NCBI GenBank assembly: GCA_036401755.1
Contig: DASWUD010000224.1
Coordinates: 1 to 10,158, forward strand
Direction: 5' to 3'
Length of the DNA stretch: 10,158 nucleotides
Origin: DASWUD01 sp036401755
Lineage (GTDB): Bacteria; Pseudomonadota; Gammaproteobacteria; Thiohalomonadales; Thiohalomonadaceae
Shown here piece by piece: positions 1 through 6,917 of the stretch. Positions within the stretch are counted from its first letter, which is position 1. Each line of letters begins with the position of its first letter. The position numbers were made by a program, and so were the translations under genes. The notes beneath the pieces are model-generated. The model saw only the letters and a program-made list of their open reading frames with translations. It did no database searches and was not told where the DNA came from.

Positions 1-220
1 CGTGCGCGAGCAGGAGCGCAATCAGTCCCCCGCCTATCAGCAGGAGCAGGAGCGTGACCGCAATCAGCCTCCGGCATTTGGTCGCGAACCCGTGCGCGAG
101 CAGGAGCGCAATCAGTCCCCCGCCTATCAGCAGGAGCAGGAGCATGAACGCAATCAGCCTCCGGCATTTGGCCGCGAACCCGTGCGTGAGCAGGAGCGCA
201 ATCAGCCCCCCGCCTATCAG
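1..220 (+). repeat. 90-bp in-frame tandem repeat, about 2.4 copies
   Basis: Copy 1 is 1-90, copy 2 is 91-180 and a partial third copy is 181-220. Copies 1 and 2 differ at only three positions (54/144, 58/148 and 82/172), 87 of 90 identical. The partial third copy differs from copy 1 at 187 and 206, and it then resumes with sequence resembling the middle of the unit as if 12 bp (41-52 of the unit) had been lost. Each 90-bp unit encodes 30 residues and is itself two diverged 45-bp halves (15 residues each, cores RNQSPAY and RNQPPAF). The length is a multiple of three, so gain or loss of units would keep the frame. The high identity suggests recent duplication or ongoing homogenisation. Confidence 0.93.
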
Positions 221-523
221 CGTGACCCCCGCAACGGCGTAAATGGCAACCTGCGCCAGCGCGAAGAGCGGCGCCCCGAAGCACCAGCCGCCAATCGTGA
301 CAACGGGCAACAGCCCCCCGCCTTGCGTGAGAGGCAGCGGCCCGCGTCACCTACCTCACGCGATGGCGCGCCGCAGCGCGCGCCCGCTTCCGCCGGCAAT
401 AGCCGCCCTGCACCGCAGGCGCAGCCGCAGCAGAACAAGCGCCCGGCGAAAAAGAAGCAGAGTGATGGCGCCGACGAGGAGGGGGAAGACGGCAAGCCTG
501 GCAGGAGGGGTGAGCGCAACTAG
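2..523 (+). CDS. C-terminal part of an Arg/Gln/Pro-rich low-complexity protein (5' end missing)
   Basis: The reading frame is open from the left edge of the window to a TAG stop, so this is the tail of a longer protein; the first codon here (GTG) reads as an internal valine, not a start. The 173 visible residues have no globular domain. Residues 1-75 are 15-residue units with an RNQxPAY/F core (for example RNQSPAY and RNQPPAF). After them comes a Pro/Arg/Ala/Gln-rich stretch, then a basic-acidic tail (RPAKKKQ followed by DGADEEGED). Such tails are usually disordered, and some proteobacterial periplasmic proteins, FecR- or DUF6600-like among them, carry similar Pro/Arg/Gln-rich C-termini. The missing N-terminal part would decide the family, so I assign no function. 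Composition is strongly biased, but the frame is stop-free and a hairpin follows the stop, so coding is likely. Confidence 0.62.
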   Translation: MREQERNQSPAYQQEQERDRNQPPAFGREPVREQERNQSPAYQQEQEHERNQPPAFGREPVREQERNQPPAYQRDPRNGVNGNLRQREERRPEAPAANRDNGQQPPALRERQRPASPTSRDGAPQRAPASAGNSRPAPQAQPQQNKRPAKKKQSDGADEEGEDGKPGRRGERN

Positions 524-546
524 CCGGTAACGAGTGTTGACAACCA

Positions 547-570
547 GGGTGCCTGCCGGCGCAGGCACCC
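547..570 (+). terminator. Hairpin after the repeat protein, likely terminator
   Basis: A perfect 10-bp stem (GGGTGCCTGC / GCAGGCACCC) closes a CGGC tetraloop 23 bp after the stop of the upstream gene. The following bases (GTCCGTTTCG) are only weakly T-rich, so termination efficiency is uncertain. It ends 22 bp before the start of the metal exporter gene, so it could also act as a leader hairpin for that gene. Confidence 0.55.
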
Positions 571-592
571 GTCCGTTTCGTCGGGGTATGCG

Positions 593-1507
593 TTGGAACA
601 CCATCACGATCACTCCCATCACCACCACAGCACCGGTTCGCTGCTGCTGCTCTCCCTGGCACTGACACTCGCCTTCTCGCTGGTGGAGGCGATCGCCGGT
701 TGGTGGTCGGGGTCACTGGCCTTGTTCAGTGACGCCGGCCATATGGTGAGCGACTCCTTTGCCCTGGGTGTTGCGGCGCTGGCGGCCGTCGTGGCCCTGC
801 GCAAACCCTCCTACCTTCACTCCTATGGCTTGGGGCGCGCCGAATTCGTCGGTGCGCTGTTCAATGCAGCCCTGATGCTGCTCATCGTGGTAGCCATCGC
901 CGTCTCCGCAGTGAACCGGCTGCTGTCGCCACAGCCCGTCGAGGGGGGCGTGGTGGCCACAGTGGCACTCATCGGCCTGGTCATCAACATCGCAGTGGCC
1001 TGGGTGTTGAGCCGCGGTGAGGGGGACCTCAACACCCGTGCCGCACTGCTGCATGTCATGGGTGACCTGCTCGGCTCGGTCGCGGCACTGATCGCCGGTG
1101 CGGTGATCTACTACACAGGCTGGACCCCCATCGATCCGCTCCTCTCGCTGTTTATCGTCGCATTGATCCTCGTTTCCACCCTGCGCCTGCTGCGCGAATC
1201 GATGCACGGCCTGATGGAGGGGGTGCCGCTACACCTGTCGCTACAGGAGGTGGGCAAGGCGTTGGCCCAGGTCGATGGTGTCAAGTCGGTGCACGATCTG
1301 CACATCTGGTCCCTCTCCAGCCACCACGTTGCTCTGTCGGCCCATGTGATCATCACCGACATGGCGTGTTGGGAGAACACCCTCGCCGCGCTTCAGGACC
1401 TTCTGCTAGAGCAGTTTCACATCGAGCACGTCACCCTGCAGCCGGAGACCCTCGCGGGTGATTCCGTGCCGCTGCCGCTGCCCGGCTGTCAATCTTCACG
1501 TCAATGA
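593..1507 (+). CDS. Cation diffusion facilitator (CDF) family metal exporter, ZitB/CzcD-like
   Basis: A predicted inner-membrane antiporter of 304 residues that would export Zn2+ (possibly Co2+ or Cd2+) from the cytoplasm in exchange for protons. The N-terminus is His-rich (HHHDHSHHHH, residues 3-12), as in ZitB and CzcD. The family metal site is visible: DAGHMVSD (H50, D54) in TM2 and HVMGD (H154, D158) in TM5, the HD-HD arrangement of zinc-type CDFs. YGLGRAEFVGAL (78-89) between TM2 and TM3 is also typical. After six hydrophobic segments, about residues 210-290 form the cytoplasmic metallochaperone-like domain (GVKSVHDLHIWSLSSHH). Length is normal for the family. The start is TTG: it is the only candidate start in frame between the upstream stop and the His-rich segment, with GGGG (583-586) 6 nt upstream. 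An ATG at 588 lies in another frame and gives only a short peptide. Family assignment is firm; the exact metal is not. Confidence 0.93.
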   Translation: MEHHHDHSHHHHSTGSLLLLSLALTLAFSLVEAIAGWWSGSLALFSDAGHMVSDSFALGVAALAAVVALRKPSYLHSYGLGRAEFVGALFNAALMLLIVVAIAVSAVNRLLSPQPVEGGVVATVALIGLVINIAVAWVLSRGEGDLNTRAALLHVMGDLLGSVAALIAGAVIYYTGWTPIDPLLSLFIVALILVSTLRLLRESMHGLMEGVPLHLSLQEVGKALAQVDGVKSVHDLHIWSLSSHHVALSAHVIITDMACWENTLAALQDLLLEQFHIEHVTLQPETLAGDSVPLPLPGCQSSRQ

Positions 1508-1510
1508 GCT

Positions 1511-1540
1511 ATTACATAGCGGGACGATTCCGGGGATAAT
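1511..1540 (+). promoter_or_regulatory. Probable sigma70-type promoter for argS
   Basis: ATTACA (1511-1516, 4 of 6 to TTGACA) and GATAAT (1535-1540, 5 of 6 to TATAAT) are separated by 18 bp. They lie in the 91-bp gap between the metal exporter and argS. Transcription would start about 50 bp before the argS ATG. No hairpin terminator is visible between the two genes, so read-through is also possible. Confidence 0.5.
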
Positions 1541-1598
1541 AAGCGCTCAAGTTTGCCAAACGGCACCCATCGCTCGCCCCTGATTAAAGACGGACTCC

Positions 1599-3362
1599 AT
1601 GAAATACCACCTGCAACAGCTGCTCTTTTCTGCGCTGGAAGCCCTGCGCGCTGACGGTACCCTGAGCTGCGATCTGCCGCAGCAGATCGCCATTGAACGT
1701 ACCCGCGACAAGTCGCACGGTGATTTTGCCTGCAACATCGCCATGGTGCTGGCCAAGCTGGCGCGCGCCAAGCCGCGCGAGCTGGCGGAGAAGATCGTCG
1801 CCGCGCTGCCTGTCTCGGAGCAGGTAAGCAAGGTCGAAATCGCCGGCCCCGGCTTCATCAATTTCACCCTGTCGCCGGCCGCCTCTCTGTCGGTGGTCGG
1901 CCAGATCCTGGAGGCGGGCGAGGCATTCGGCCGCTCCACCGTCGGCGCAGGCAAAAGGGTGCAGGTGGAGTTCGTCTCCGCCAATCCCACCGGGCCGCTC
2001 CATGTGGGCCACGGCCGCGGCGCGGCCTATGGCGCGGCGGTGGCCGACCTGCTCGCCGCCGCCGGCTATCAGGTGCACCGCGAATATTATGTGAACGACG
2101 CCGGGCGGCAGATGGACATCCTCGCCACCAGCGTCTGGGTGCGCTATCTGGAGCTGGCCGGCGAGCAGCTGCCCTTCCCCGCCAACGGCTACAAGAGCGA
2201 CGACTACGTGTGGGATATCGCGGCGACTGTCCACCGCAACCACGGCGACGCCTTCCGCCACCCGGCCGCCACTGTGCTGGCCGAGCTGCCGCCGGACGAG
2301 CCGCAGGGGGGCGACAAGGAGCTCTACATCGATGCGTTGATTGCCCGCGCCAAACACCTGTTGGGAGAACAGGGCTACCGCACCGTGTTCGACACCGGGC
2401 TCGATACCATTCTCGCCGACATCAAACAGGACCTGGAGGAGTTTGGTGTTTGCTATGAGCAGTGGTATTCGGAACGTCAACTGGTGGCGAGCGGCAAGGT
2501 CGATGACGCCATCCGGCGTCTGCAGGCGGCCGGCCACATCTACGAGCAGGAGGGGGCGCTTTGGTTTCGCACTACCGCCTTTGGTGACGAGAAAGATCGC
2601 GTAGTGGTGCGCGACAATGGGGTGAAGACCTATTTCGCCTCCGATATCGCCTACCACATGGAGAAGCTGGAGCGCGGCTTTGATCGCGTCATCGATGTGT
2701 GGGGGGCCGACCATCACGGCTATGTGCCGCGCGTCAAGGCGGCGCTGCAGGCGATGGGCCAGGACCCCAGCAAACTCGATGTGCTGCTGGTGCAGTTCGC
2801 CATCCTCTATCGCGGTGGTGAACGGGTGCAGATGTCGACCCGCTCCGGCTCCTTCGTCACCCTGCGCGAACTGCGCGACGAAGTGGGCAATGACGCGGCG
2901 CGCTTCTTCTATGTGTTGCGCAAATGTGAACAGCACATGGATTTCGATCTCGACCTCGCCAAGTCGCAGAGCGCCGACAATCCGGTTTACTACATCCAGT
3001 ATGCCCATGCGCGTATCGCCAGTGTGATGCGCCAGCTCGCCGAGAAGGGGTTCAGTTACGATCAACCCGCCGGGCTCAAGCATCTGTCCCTGCTCAGCGA
3101 AACGCACGAGCAGGAGCTGATCCAGGCGCTGACCCGCTACCCCGAGGTTTTGGAGGCGGCGGCGCTCAACCATGAACCCCACCAGCTCGCCCACTACCTG
3201 CGCGAACTGGCCAACGCCTTCCACACCTACTACAACGCCCACCAGTTCCTGGTTGATGATGTGGCGCTGCGCGATGCGCGCCTTGCCCTGATCAACGCCA
3301 CCCGCCAGGTGCTCGCCAACGGCCTGGCGCTGCTCGGTGTCTCGGCCCCGGAGAGCATGTAA
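1599..3362 (+). CDS. argS: Arginyl-tRNA synthetase
   Basis: A cytosolic class I aminoacyl-tRNA synthetase that charges tRNA-Arg with arginine using ATP. The 587 residues match the usual length (about 575-590). The N-terminal ~110 residues form the Arg-specific additional domain that contacts the tRNA D-loop. The catalytic HIGH signature is HVGH (135-138), within FVSANPTGPLHVGHGRG. The KMSKS counterpart is the divergent QMSTR (411-415), with GSFVTL just after it, which is normal for ArgS. From NPVYYIQYAHAR (about residue 460) to the end lies the DALR-type alpha-helical anticodon-binding domain. The start has only a weak ribosome binding site (GACGGA just upstream), but the N-terminus MKYHLQQLL fits the family. 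The SPOR-protein gene begins 3 bp after the stop, so the two are very likely cotranscribed. Confidence 0.98.
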   Translation: MKYHLQQLLFSALEALRADGTLSCDLPQQIAIERTRDKSHGDFACNIAMVLAKLARAKPRELAEKIVAALPVSEQVSKVEIAGPGFINFTLSPAASLSVVGQILEAGEAFGRSTVGAGKRVQVEFVSANPTGPLHVGHGRGAAYGAAVADLLAAAGYQVHREYYVNDAGRQMDILATSVWVRYLELAGEQLPFPANGYKSDDYVWDIAATVHRNHGDAFRHPAATVLAELPPDEPQGGDKELYIDALIARAKHLLGEQGYRTVFDTGLDTILADIKQDLEEFGVCYEQWYSERQLVASGKVDDAIRRLQAAGHIYEQEGALWFRTTAFGDEKDRVVVRDNGVKTYFASDIAYHMEKLERGFDRVIDVWGADHHGYVPRVKAALQAMGQDPSKLDVLLVQFAILYRGGERVQMSTRSGSFVTLRELRDEVGNDAARFFYVLRKCEQHMDFDLDLAKSQSADNPVYYIQYAHARIASVMRQLAEKGFSYDQPAGLKHLSLLSETHEQELIQALTRYPEVLEAAALNHEPHQLAHYLRELANAFHTYYNAHQFLVDDVALRDARLALINATRQVLANGLALLGVSAPESM

Positions 3363-3365
3363 CCG

Positions 3366-4079
3366 ATGGCGCAGCGCAACAGTTCCAGAAAACCACGCAG
3401 TAGCGGCGCCAGCCGCCGCGGCGGCGCCAAGAAAGGGGGTGGGGTTCCCGGTTGGGTGTGGCTCGTCACCGGCGTGCTGGCGGGGCTGTTCGCCGCCTTT
3501 CTGGTTTTTCTCGTACGGTTCGAGGCGCCTGCCACCCCTCCTGCGGCCGACAGGGGCAAGCCGGCCAGTGAGGCCAAATCACCCAGCCCCAAGGAGCGCG
3601 CTCCCGCCGCTGCTACCGCCACCAGCAAACGACCCACTGAGAAAACGGCGCCCAAGGCAGAGGTGGCCTCGACAAAACCTGCCCCTACCCCAAAGCCCGC
3701 TCCGACGCCAAAGCCTGCCGAGCAGGCTGAGAAACAGCCGGAGAAGCCGGCAGTCAACTACGACTTCTACAAAATTCTGCCGCAGTACGAGGTGGTGGTT
3801 ACCGAGGAGGAGGCACGTAAACCCGCGACTATCGCCACCCCGGGTACCTTCTATCTGCAGGTAGGCGCCTTCCGCAAGATGGAGGAGGCCGATGGACGCA
3901 AGGCAGAGCTGGCAATGCTCGGTTTCGTCTCATCCATCCAGACAGTGACGGTGGATAAGGAGAACACCTGGCACCGGGTGCGCATCGGACCGGTCAAGGA
4001 CATGCGCCAACTCGACCGCACCAAACGGCAGTTGCAGGAGCACAACATCGCCTTTGTGACGCTCAGGGAGAAGAGCTGA
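3366..4079 (+). CDS. FtsN-like SPOR-domain membrane protein
   Basis: A 237-residue bitopic inner-membrane protein predicted to bind denuded septal peptidoglycan glycans. Domains in order: a short basic cytoplasmic N-terminus (residues 1-27, many Arg, Lys and Ser); one transmembrane segment (about 29-50, GWVWLVTGVLAGLFAAFLVF); a long Pro/Ala/Lys-rich periplasmic linker with APTPKP repeats (about 52-130); the NYDFYKILPQYEV motif (131-143), common in these FtsN-like proteins; and a C-terminal SPOR domain (about 160-235) with YLQVGAFRKMEEAD and WHRVRIGPV. The start follows the argS stop by 3 bp, with GGAGAG (3350-3355) inside the argS end as ribosome binding site. A SPOR gene directly after argS is a recurrent order in gamma- and betaproteobacteria. 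It may be the functional FtsN, but I leave the symbol blank because essential FtsN also needs an N-terminal segment that I cannot verify. Confidence 0.9.
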   Translation: MAQRNSSRKPRSSGASRRGGAKKGGGVPGWVWLVTGVLAGLFAAFLVFLVRFEAPATPPAADRGKPASEAKSPSPKERAPAAATATSKRPTEKTAPKAEVASTKPAPTPKPAPTPKPAEQAEKQPEKPAVNYDFYKILPQYEVVVTEEEARKPATIATPGTFYLQVGAFRKMEEADGRKAELAMLGFVSSIQTVTVDKENTWHRVRIGPVKDMRQLDRTKRQLQEHNIAFVTLREKS

Positions 4080-4124
4080 GGGGAACCTCGTGACTTAACG
4101 CTTGCGCACTTTTCCAGAAGTTCC

Positions 4125-4206
4125 TTGACGTTGTTTTTTATTAGAACGAAATTTGGGCAATGTGACGCAACTCTCGGTTGCTGTAGCCCCCTTCGGCTCC
4201 AATAAC
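4125..4206 (+). promoter_or_regulatory. Candidate promoter(s) for the outer-membrane barrel gene
   Basis: The 167-bp gap between the SPOR gene and the barrel gene is AT-richer than its surroundings. Two weak pairs are visible: TTGACG (4125-4130, 5 of 6) with CGAAAT (4147-4152) at 16 bp, and TTGCTG (4178-4183) with AATAAC (4201-4206) at 17 bp. Neither has a good -10 box. Which one, if either, is used cannot be decided by reading. Confidence 0.28.
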
Positions 4207-4246
4207 GTGCCGAATTTTCGTATTTCCAATTAGAAAGGGGATTGTC

Positions 4247-4846
4247 ATGAACAACAAGATCAAAACCGCTGTTGCCGCGGCCCTCATCACCACCGGCATC
4301 GTCATGGCCGCACCGGCCAGCGCCGAATCGTACGCCAATGTTCAGCTGGCCGTCTCCGACATCGGCTACTCCAACACCTACAATGGATACGGCTACTCCG
4401 GTTTCGATAACGGCATCACCCTGGTCGGCACCTTCGGCATGACCCTGCCGGCCGTGCACAAATATTTCGGCTGGGAAGCGGAGATCGCCAAGTCGGTCGT
4501 CAACCCTGAATACAACTACTCCACGAGTACTTATCACTACTCTGTTGATTACGACTACTTCAACCTGGGCGGTTTCGCGGTATTTACCATCCCGGTTCAC
4601 CCGAAGATCGACGTGCGCGGCCGTGGGGGTCTGGTTTACCACAACTATACGGTCTCTTTTGACTCGTGCTACTCGTGGGGCGGCTGCTATAGCAGCAGTG
4701 TCTCCGATTCCGAGATCAATCCCGCCGTCGGCGGTGGTGCGGTCTTCAAGGTCAGCCCCAACCTCAACCTGATGGCCGAACTGACGGCGTTTGATGTCAG
4801 CAACGACAGCCTGCACCTCTCGGCCGGTGCGCAGTTCAAGTTCTAA
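4247..4846 (+). CDS. Predicted outer-membrane beta-barrel protein, 199 aa
   Basis: A secreted, probably outer-membrane, protein. Residues 1-26 are a clear Sec signal peptide (MNNKIK, a hydrophobic core, cleavage after APASA before ESYAN). The mature ~173 residues show alternating polar and aromatic/aliphatic strands, many Tyr and Gly, and the C-terminal aromatic ending FKF, a signature for insertion by the Bam machinery. The size suits an eight-stranded barrel of the OmpA/OmpX type (the general outer membrane beta-barrel domain). Two cysteines in DSCYSWGGCYSS probably sit in one extracellular loop and could form a disulfide. The final part (NLMAELTAFDVSNDSLHLSAGAQFKF) resembles the last two strands of such barrels. 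The start has an excellent ribosome binding site, AAAGGGG ending 6 nt before the ATG, suggesting strong expression. No specific role (porin, adhesin, lipid binding) can be read from the sequence. Confidence 0.82.
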   Translation: MNNKIKTAVAAALITTGIVMAAPASAESYANVQLAVSDIGYSNTYNGYGYSGFDNGITLVGTFGMTLPAVHKYFGWEAEIAKSVVNPEYNYSTSTYHYSVDYDYFNLGGFAVFTIPVHPKIDVRGRGGLVYHNYTVSFDSCYSWGGCYSSSVSDSEINPAVGGGAVFKVSPNLNLMAELTAFDVSNDSLHLSAGAQFKF

Positions 4847-4858
4847 GCGCGCTGCCTG

Positions 4859-4900
4859 AAAAAAAGGGCCGCCACGGCAACGTGGCGGCCCTTTTCTTTT
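4859..4900. terminator. Strong bidirectional Rho-independent terminator
   Basis: An 11-bp perfect GC-rich stem (GGGCCGCCACG at 4866-4876 and CGTGGCGGCCC at 4881-4891) closes a GCAA tetraloop of the GNRA type. It is flanked by a run of seven A on the left and TTTTCTTTT on the right, which lengthen the stem with A-U pairs. Read either way it has a U-tract, so it serves the barrel gene (stop at 4846) and the convergent speA (stop at 4925). Confidence 0.96.
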
Positions 4901-4924
4901 GGCGGGCCGGTGAGATTAGCCGGT

Positions 4925-6820
4925 TCACTCTTCCAGATAGGTATAGCCGGTCATGCCGATCCGCAGCTGCTCCATATATTCTGTCTGTTGCGCCGCGCTC
5001 AGCCCGGAGCGCGCCAGCTTGGCGCGATAACCCTCCAACAGTTGCGCTGCATCGAACTGCACGTGGCGCAATACCTGCTCCACACTCTCGCCCTCTTGCG
5101 CAGCGAGCAGTCGATAGCTGCCATCCTCATTCAGTTCGACATTGACCGCGTCAGTATCGCCGAACAGGTTGTGCAGGTCGCCGAGGATCTCCTGATAGGC
5201 ACCCACCAGAAACATTCCGAGCAGATAGGGCTCGTGGGCGTGTAGCGGATGGAGCGCCAGGGTCGTCTCCAGTCCAGTGCCGCTGACGTAGTTATCGACC
5301 CGTCCGTCGGAGTCGCAGGTGATGTCATGCAGTATGCCGCGTCGGGTGGGGGCTTCGCCCAGGCGATGGATCGGCATGATGGGAAAGATCTGCTCGATGG
5401 CCCAGATGTCGGGCAGCGACTGGAACAGCGAGAAGTTGCAGAAATATTTGTCCGCCAGCCGGTCGGTGAGGTCGTCGTGGATCTCGCGATGGGCACGCGC
5501 GCTGGCCGGCAGTTGCGCCAGCACCTCCCAGCAGGTGGCGAAGTAGAGTGCCTCGGCGCGGGCGCGCTGCTCCAGGTCGAGCAGGCCGTGGGCAAACATC
5601 CCCTGCGCCTCGCCGAGCCAGTGCAGCGCATCGTGATAGGCCTCGGCCACCGAGCGTCCCGAGGGGTGGCGCTGCAACGACTCCAGGCCATACCAGAGGT
5701 TGTGGAGGAGCAGCGCATCCTCGGCAGCAGGTTGGGCGATCCGTGCGGGGCGTGCCACCTGTTCGCTGTCGATCACATTGGTGATCAGCGCCGCGTGGTG
5801 CGCCGTCATAGCGCGCCCCGATTCGGAAAAGATGTCGGGCTGGGGCAGCCCCTCCAGAGTGCAGAGCTCCTTGATGGCGTGCACCACATCGTTGGCGTAC
5901 TCCTGCACGCTGTAGTTGGTGGAGCAGGCGCTGCGCGAGCGGCTCCCTTCGTAGTCGATGCCGAGTCCGCCCCCTACATCGAGCACCTCAAGGGCGATGC
6001 CCATGGCGTGCAGCTGGGCGTAGTAACGCGCCAGCTCGTGCATGCCGCGCTGGATGTCGCGGATGTTGGCGATCTGCGAACCGAGATGGCAGTGCAGCAG
6101 CGTCAGGCAGTGCAGCATGCCGTGGTTACGCAGCAATTCGATCGCCTGCAACAGCTGGCTGGAGGAGAGACCGAATTTCGATTTCTCGCCACCCGAGTTC
6201 TGCCACTTGCCGGTGCCGATGGAGGCAAGGCGCAGCCGTATGCCTAGCAGCGGCTCGATGCCGAGCTGCTTGGCCTCGGCGAGCACATGATCGAGCTCGC
6301 CCGGTTTTTCGATGACGATGTAGACGCGGTGGCCCATCGCCTTGCCGAGCAGGGCGAGGCGGATATATTCCCGATCCTTATAGCCGTTGCAGACGATCAC
6401 CCCACCGTGCGGCACCATCGCCAGCACCGCCATCAGCTCCGGCTTGCTGCCCGCCTCCAGACCGATGGCGTCACCGCCACCGCGCAACAGCTCCTCGACC
6501 ACATGGCGTTGCTGGTTGACCTTGATGGGATAGAGCGCGGTGTAGCGTCCCTCATAGGCCTCACCATCGATGGCGCGCTTGAAGGAGCTGACCAGGGTTT
6601 GGACACGATCGCGCAGAATGCCGGTAAAGCGCACCAGCAGCGGCAGACGCAGGCCGTTCGCCTGGGCCTCGTGGACCAGATGGTAGAGGTCAATGCCGCG
6701 CGACCAGTCGCGATCGGGGTGGGCCGTGAGATGGCCGGCGCTGTTGATGGCGAAATAGCCGCTGCCCCAGTGGGCCACGTTATAGAGCTCCTGTGCCTTG
6801 TCGATACTCCACTCGCTCAT
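4925..6820 (-). CDS. speA: Biosynthetic arginine decarboxylase
   Basis: A PLP-dependent, fold type III decarboxylase that converts arginine to agmatine, the first step of the arginine route to putrescine and spermidine. The 631 residues suit the family (E. coli SpeA is about 658). Visible landmarks: LYPIKVNQQ with K100 as the PLP Schiff-base lysine; the LLHCHLGSQI strand (241-250); DVGGGLGIDYEGS (281-293), the phosphate-binding Gly loop; SESGRAMTAHHA (332-343); and TCDSDGRVDNY with C502, the likely catalytic Cys donated across the dimer interface. I chose the ATG at 6818-6820: it gives MSEWSIDKAQ, a normal family N-terminus, and has AGGAGGAG 8 nt upstream. The frame stays open to 6955, but that extra segment is not family-like. 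It is transcribed divergently from speE and ends at the shared terminator at 4859-4900. No downstream speB or agu gene follows. Confidence 0.97.
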   Translation of the reverse strand: MSEWSIDKAQELYNVAHWGSGYFAINSAGHLTAHPDRDWSRGIDLYHLVHEAQANGLRLPLLVRFTGILRDRVQTLVSSFKRAIDGEAYEGRYTALYPIKVNQQRHVVEELLRGGGDAIGLEAGSKPELMAVLAMVPHGGVIVCNGYKDREYIRLALLGKAMGHRVYIVIEKPGELDHVLAEAKQLGIEPLLGIRLRLASIGTGKWQNSGGEKSKFGLSSSQLLQAIELLRNHGMLHCLTLLHCHLGSQIANIRDIQRGMHELARYYAQLHAMGIALEVLDVGGGLGIDYEGSRSRSACSTNYSVQEYANDVVHAIKELCTLEGLPQPDIFSESGRAMTAHHAALITNVIDSEQVARPARIAQPAAEDALLLHNLWYGLESLQRHPSGRSVAEAYHDALHWLGEAQGMFAHGLLDLEQRARAEALYFATCWEVLAQLPASARAHREIHDDLTDRLADKYFCNFSLFQSLPDIWAIEQIFPIMPIHRLGEAPTRRGILHDITCDSDGRVDNYVSGTGLETTLALHPLHAHEPYLLGMFLVGAYQEILGDLHNLFGDTDAVNVELNEDGSYRLLAAQEGESVEQVLRHVQFDAAQLLEGYRAKLARSGLSAAQQTEYMEQLRIGMTGYTYLEE

Positions 6821-6858
6821 CGTGTTTGCTCCTCCTGCCCGTGAAACGACCGCACCGG

Positions 6859-6887
6859 TTGCACAGCTCACCCTGGCTGGGTATCTT
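6859..6887 (+). promoter_or_regulatory. Candidate promoter for speE
   Basis: TTGCAC (6859-6864) and TATCTT (6882-6887) are 17 bp apart inside the 97-bp speA-speE intergenic region. The match is 3 of 6 and 4 of 6, so only the spacing is good. No convincing promoter for speA was found on the minus strand of this gap. Confidence 0.35.
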
Positions 6888-6917
6888 TGCCGCTCCATCC
6901 CCGAAGACGATTGCGCC

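Noticed and set aside
1584..3242. A 552-codon open frame on the minus strand across argS
   Set aside because: It is antisense to a fully recognisable argS. Its protein is His/Gln/Arg/Val-rich with no domain, as expected of a shadow frame in GC-rich DNA.
4121..4145. T-rich run after the SPOR gene as a terminator
   Set aside because: No stable stem precedes the T-run at 4131-4139; the TTGACG beside it fits a -35 box better.
3851..4816. A 321-codon minus-strand open frame across the SPOR and barrel genes
   Set aside because: It would cover two genes with clear signal peptide, SPOR domain and ribosome binding sites on the plus strand; its own sequence has shadow-like composition.
5249..6247. 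A 332-codon plus-strand open frame inside speA
   Set aside because: It is antisense to speA, whose PLP lysine, Gly loop and catalytic Cys are all present; the protein has no recognisable motif.
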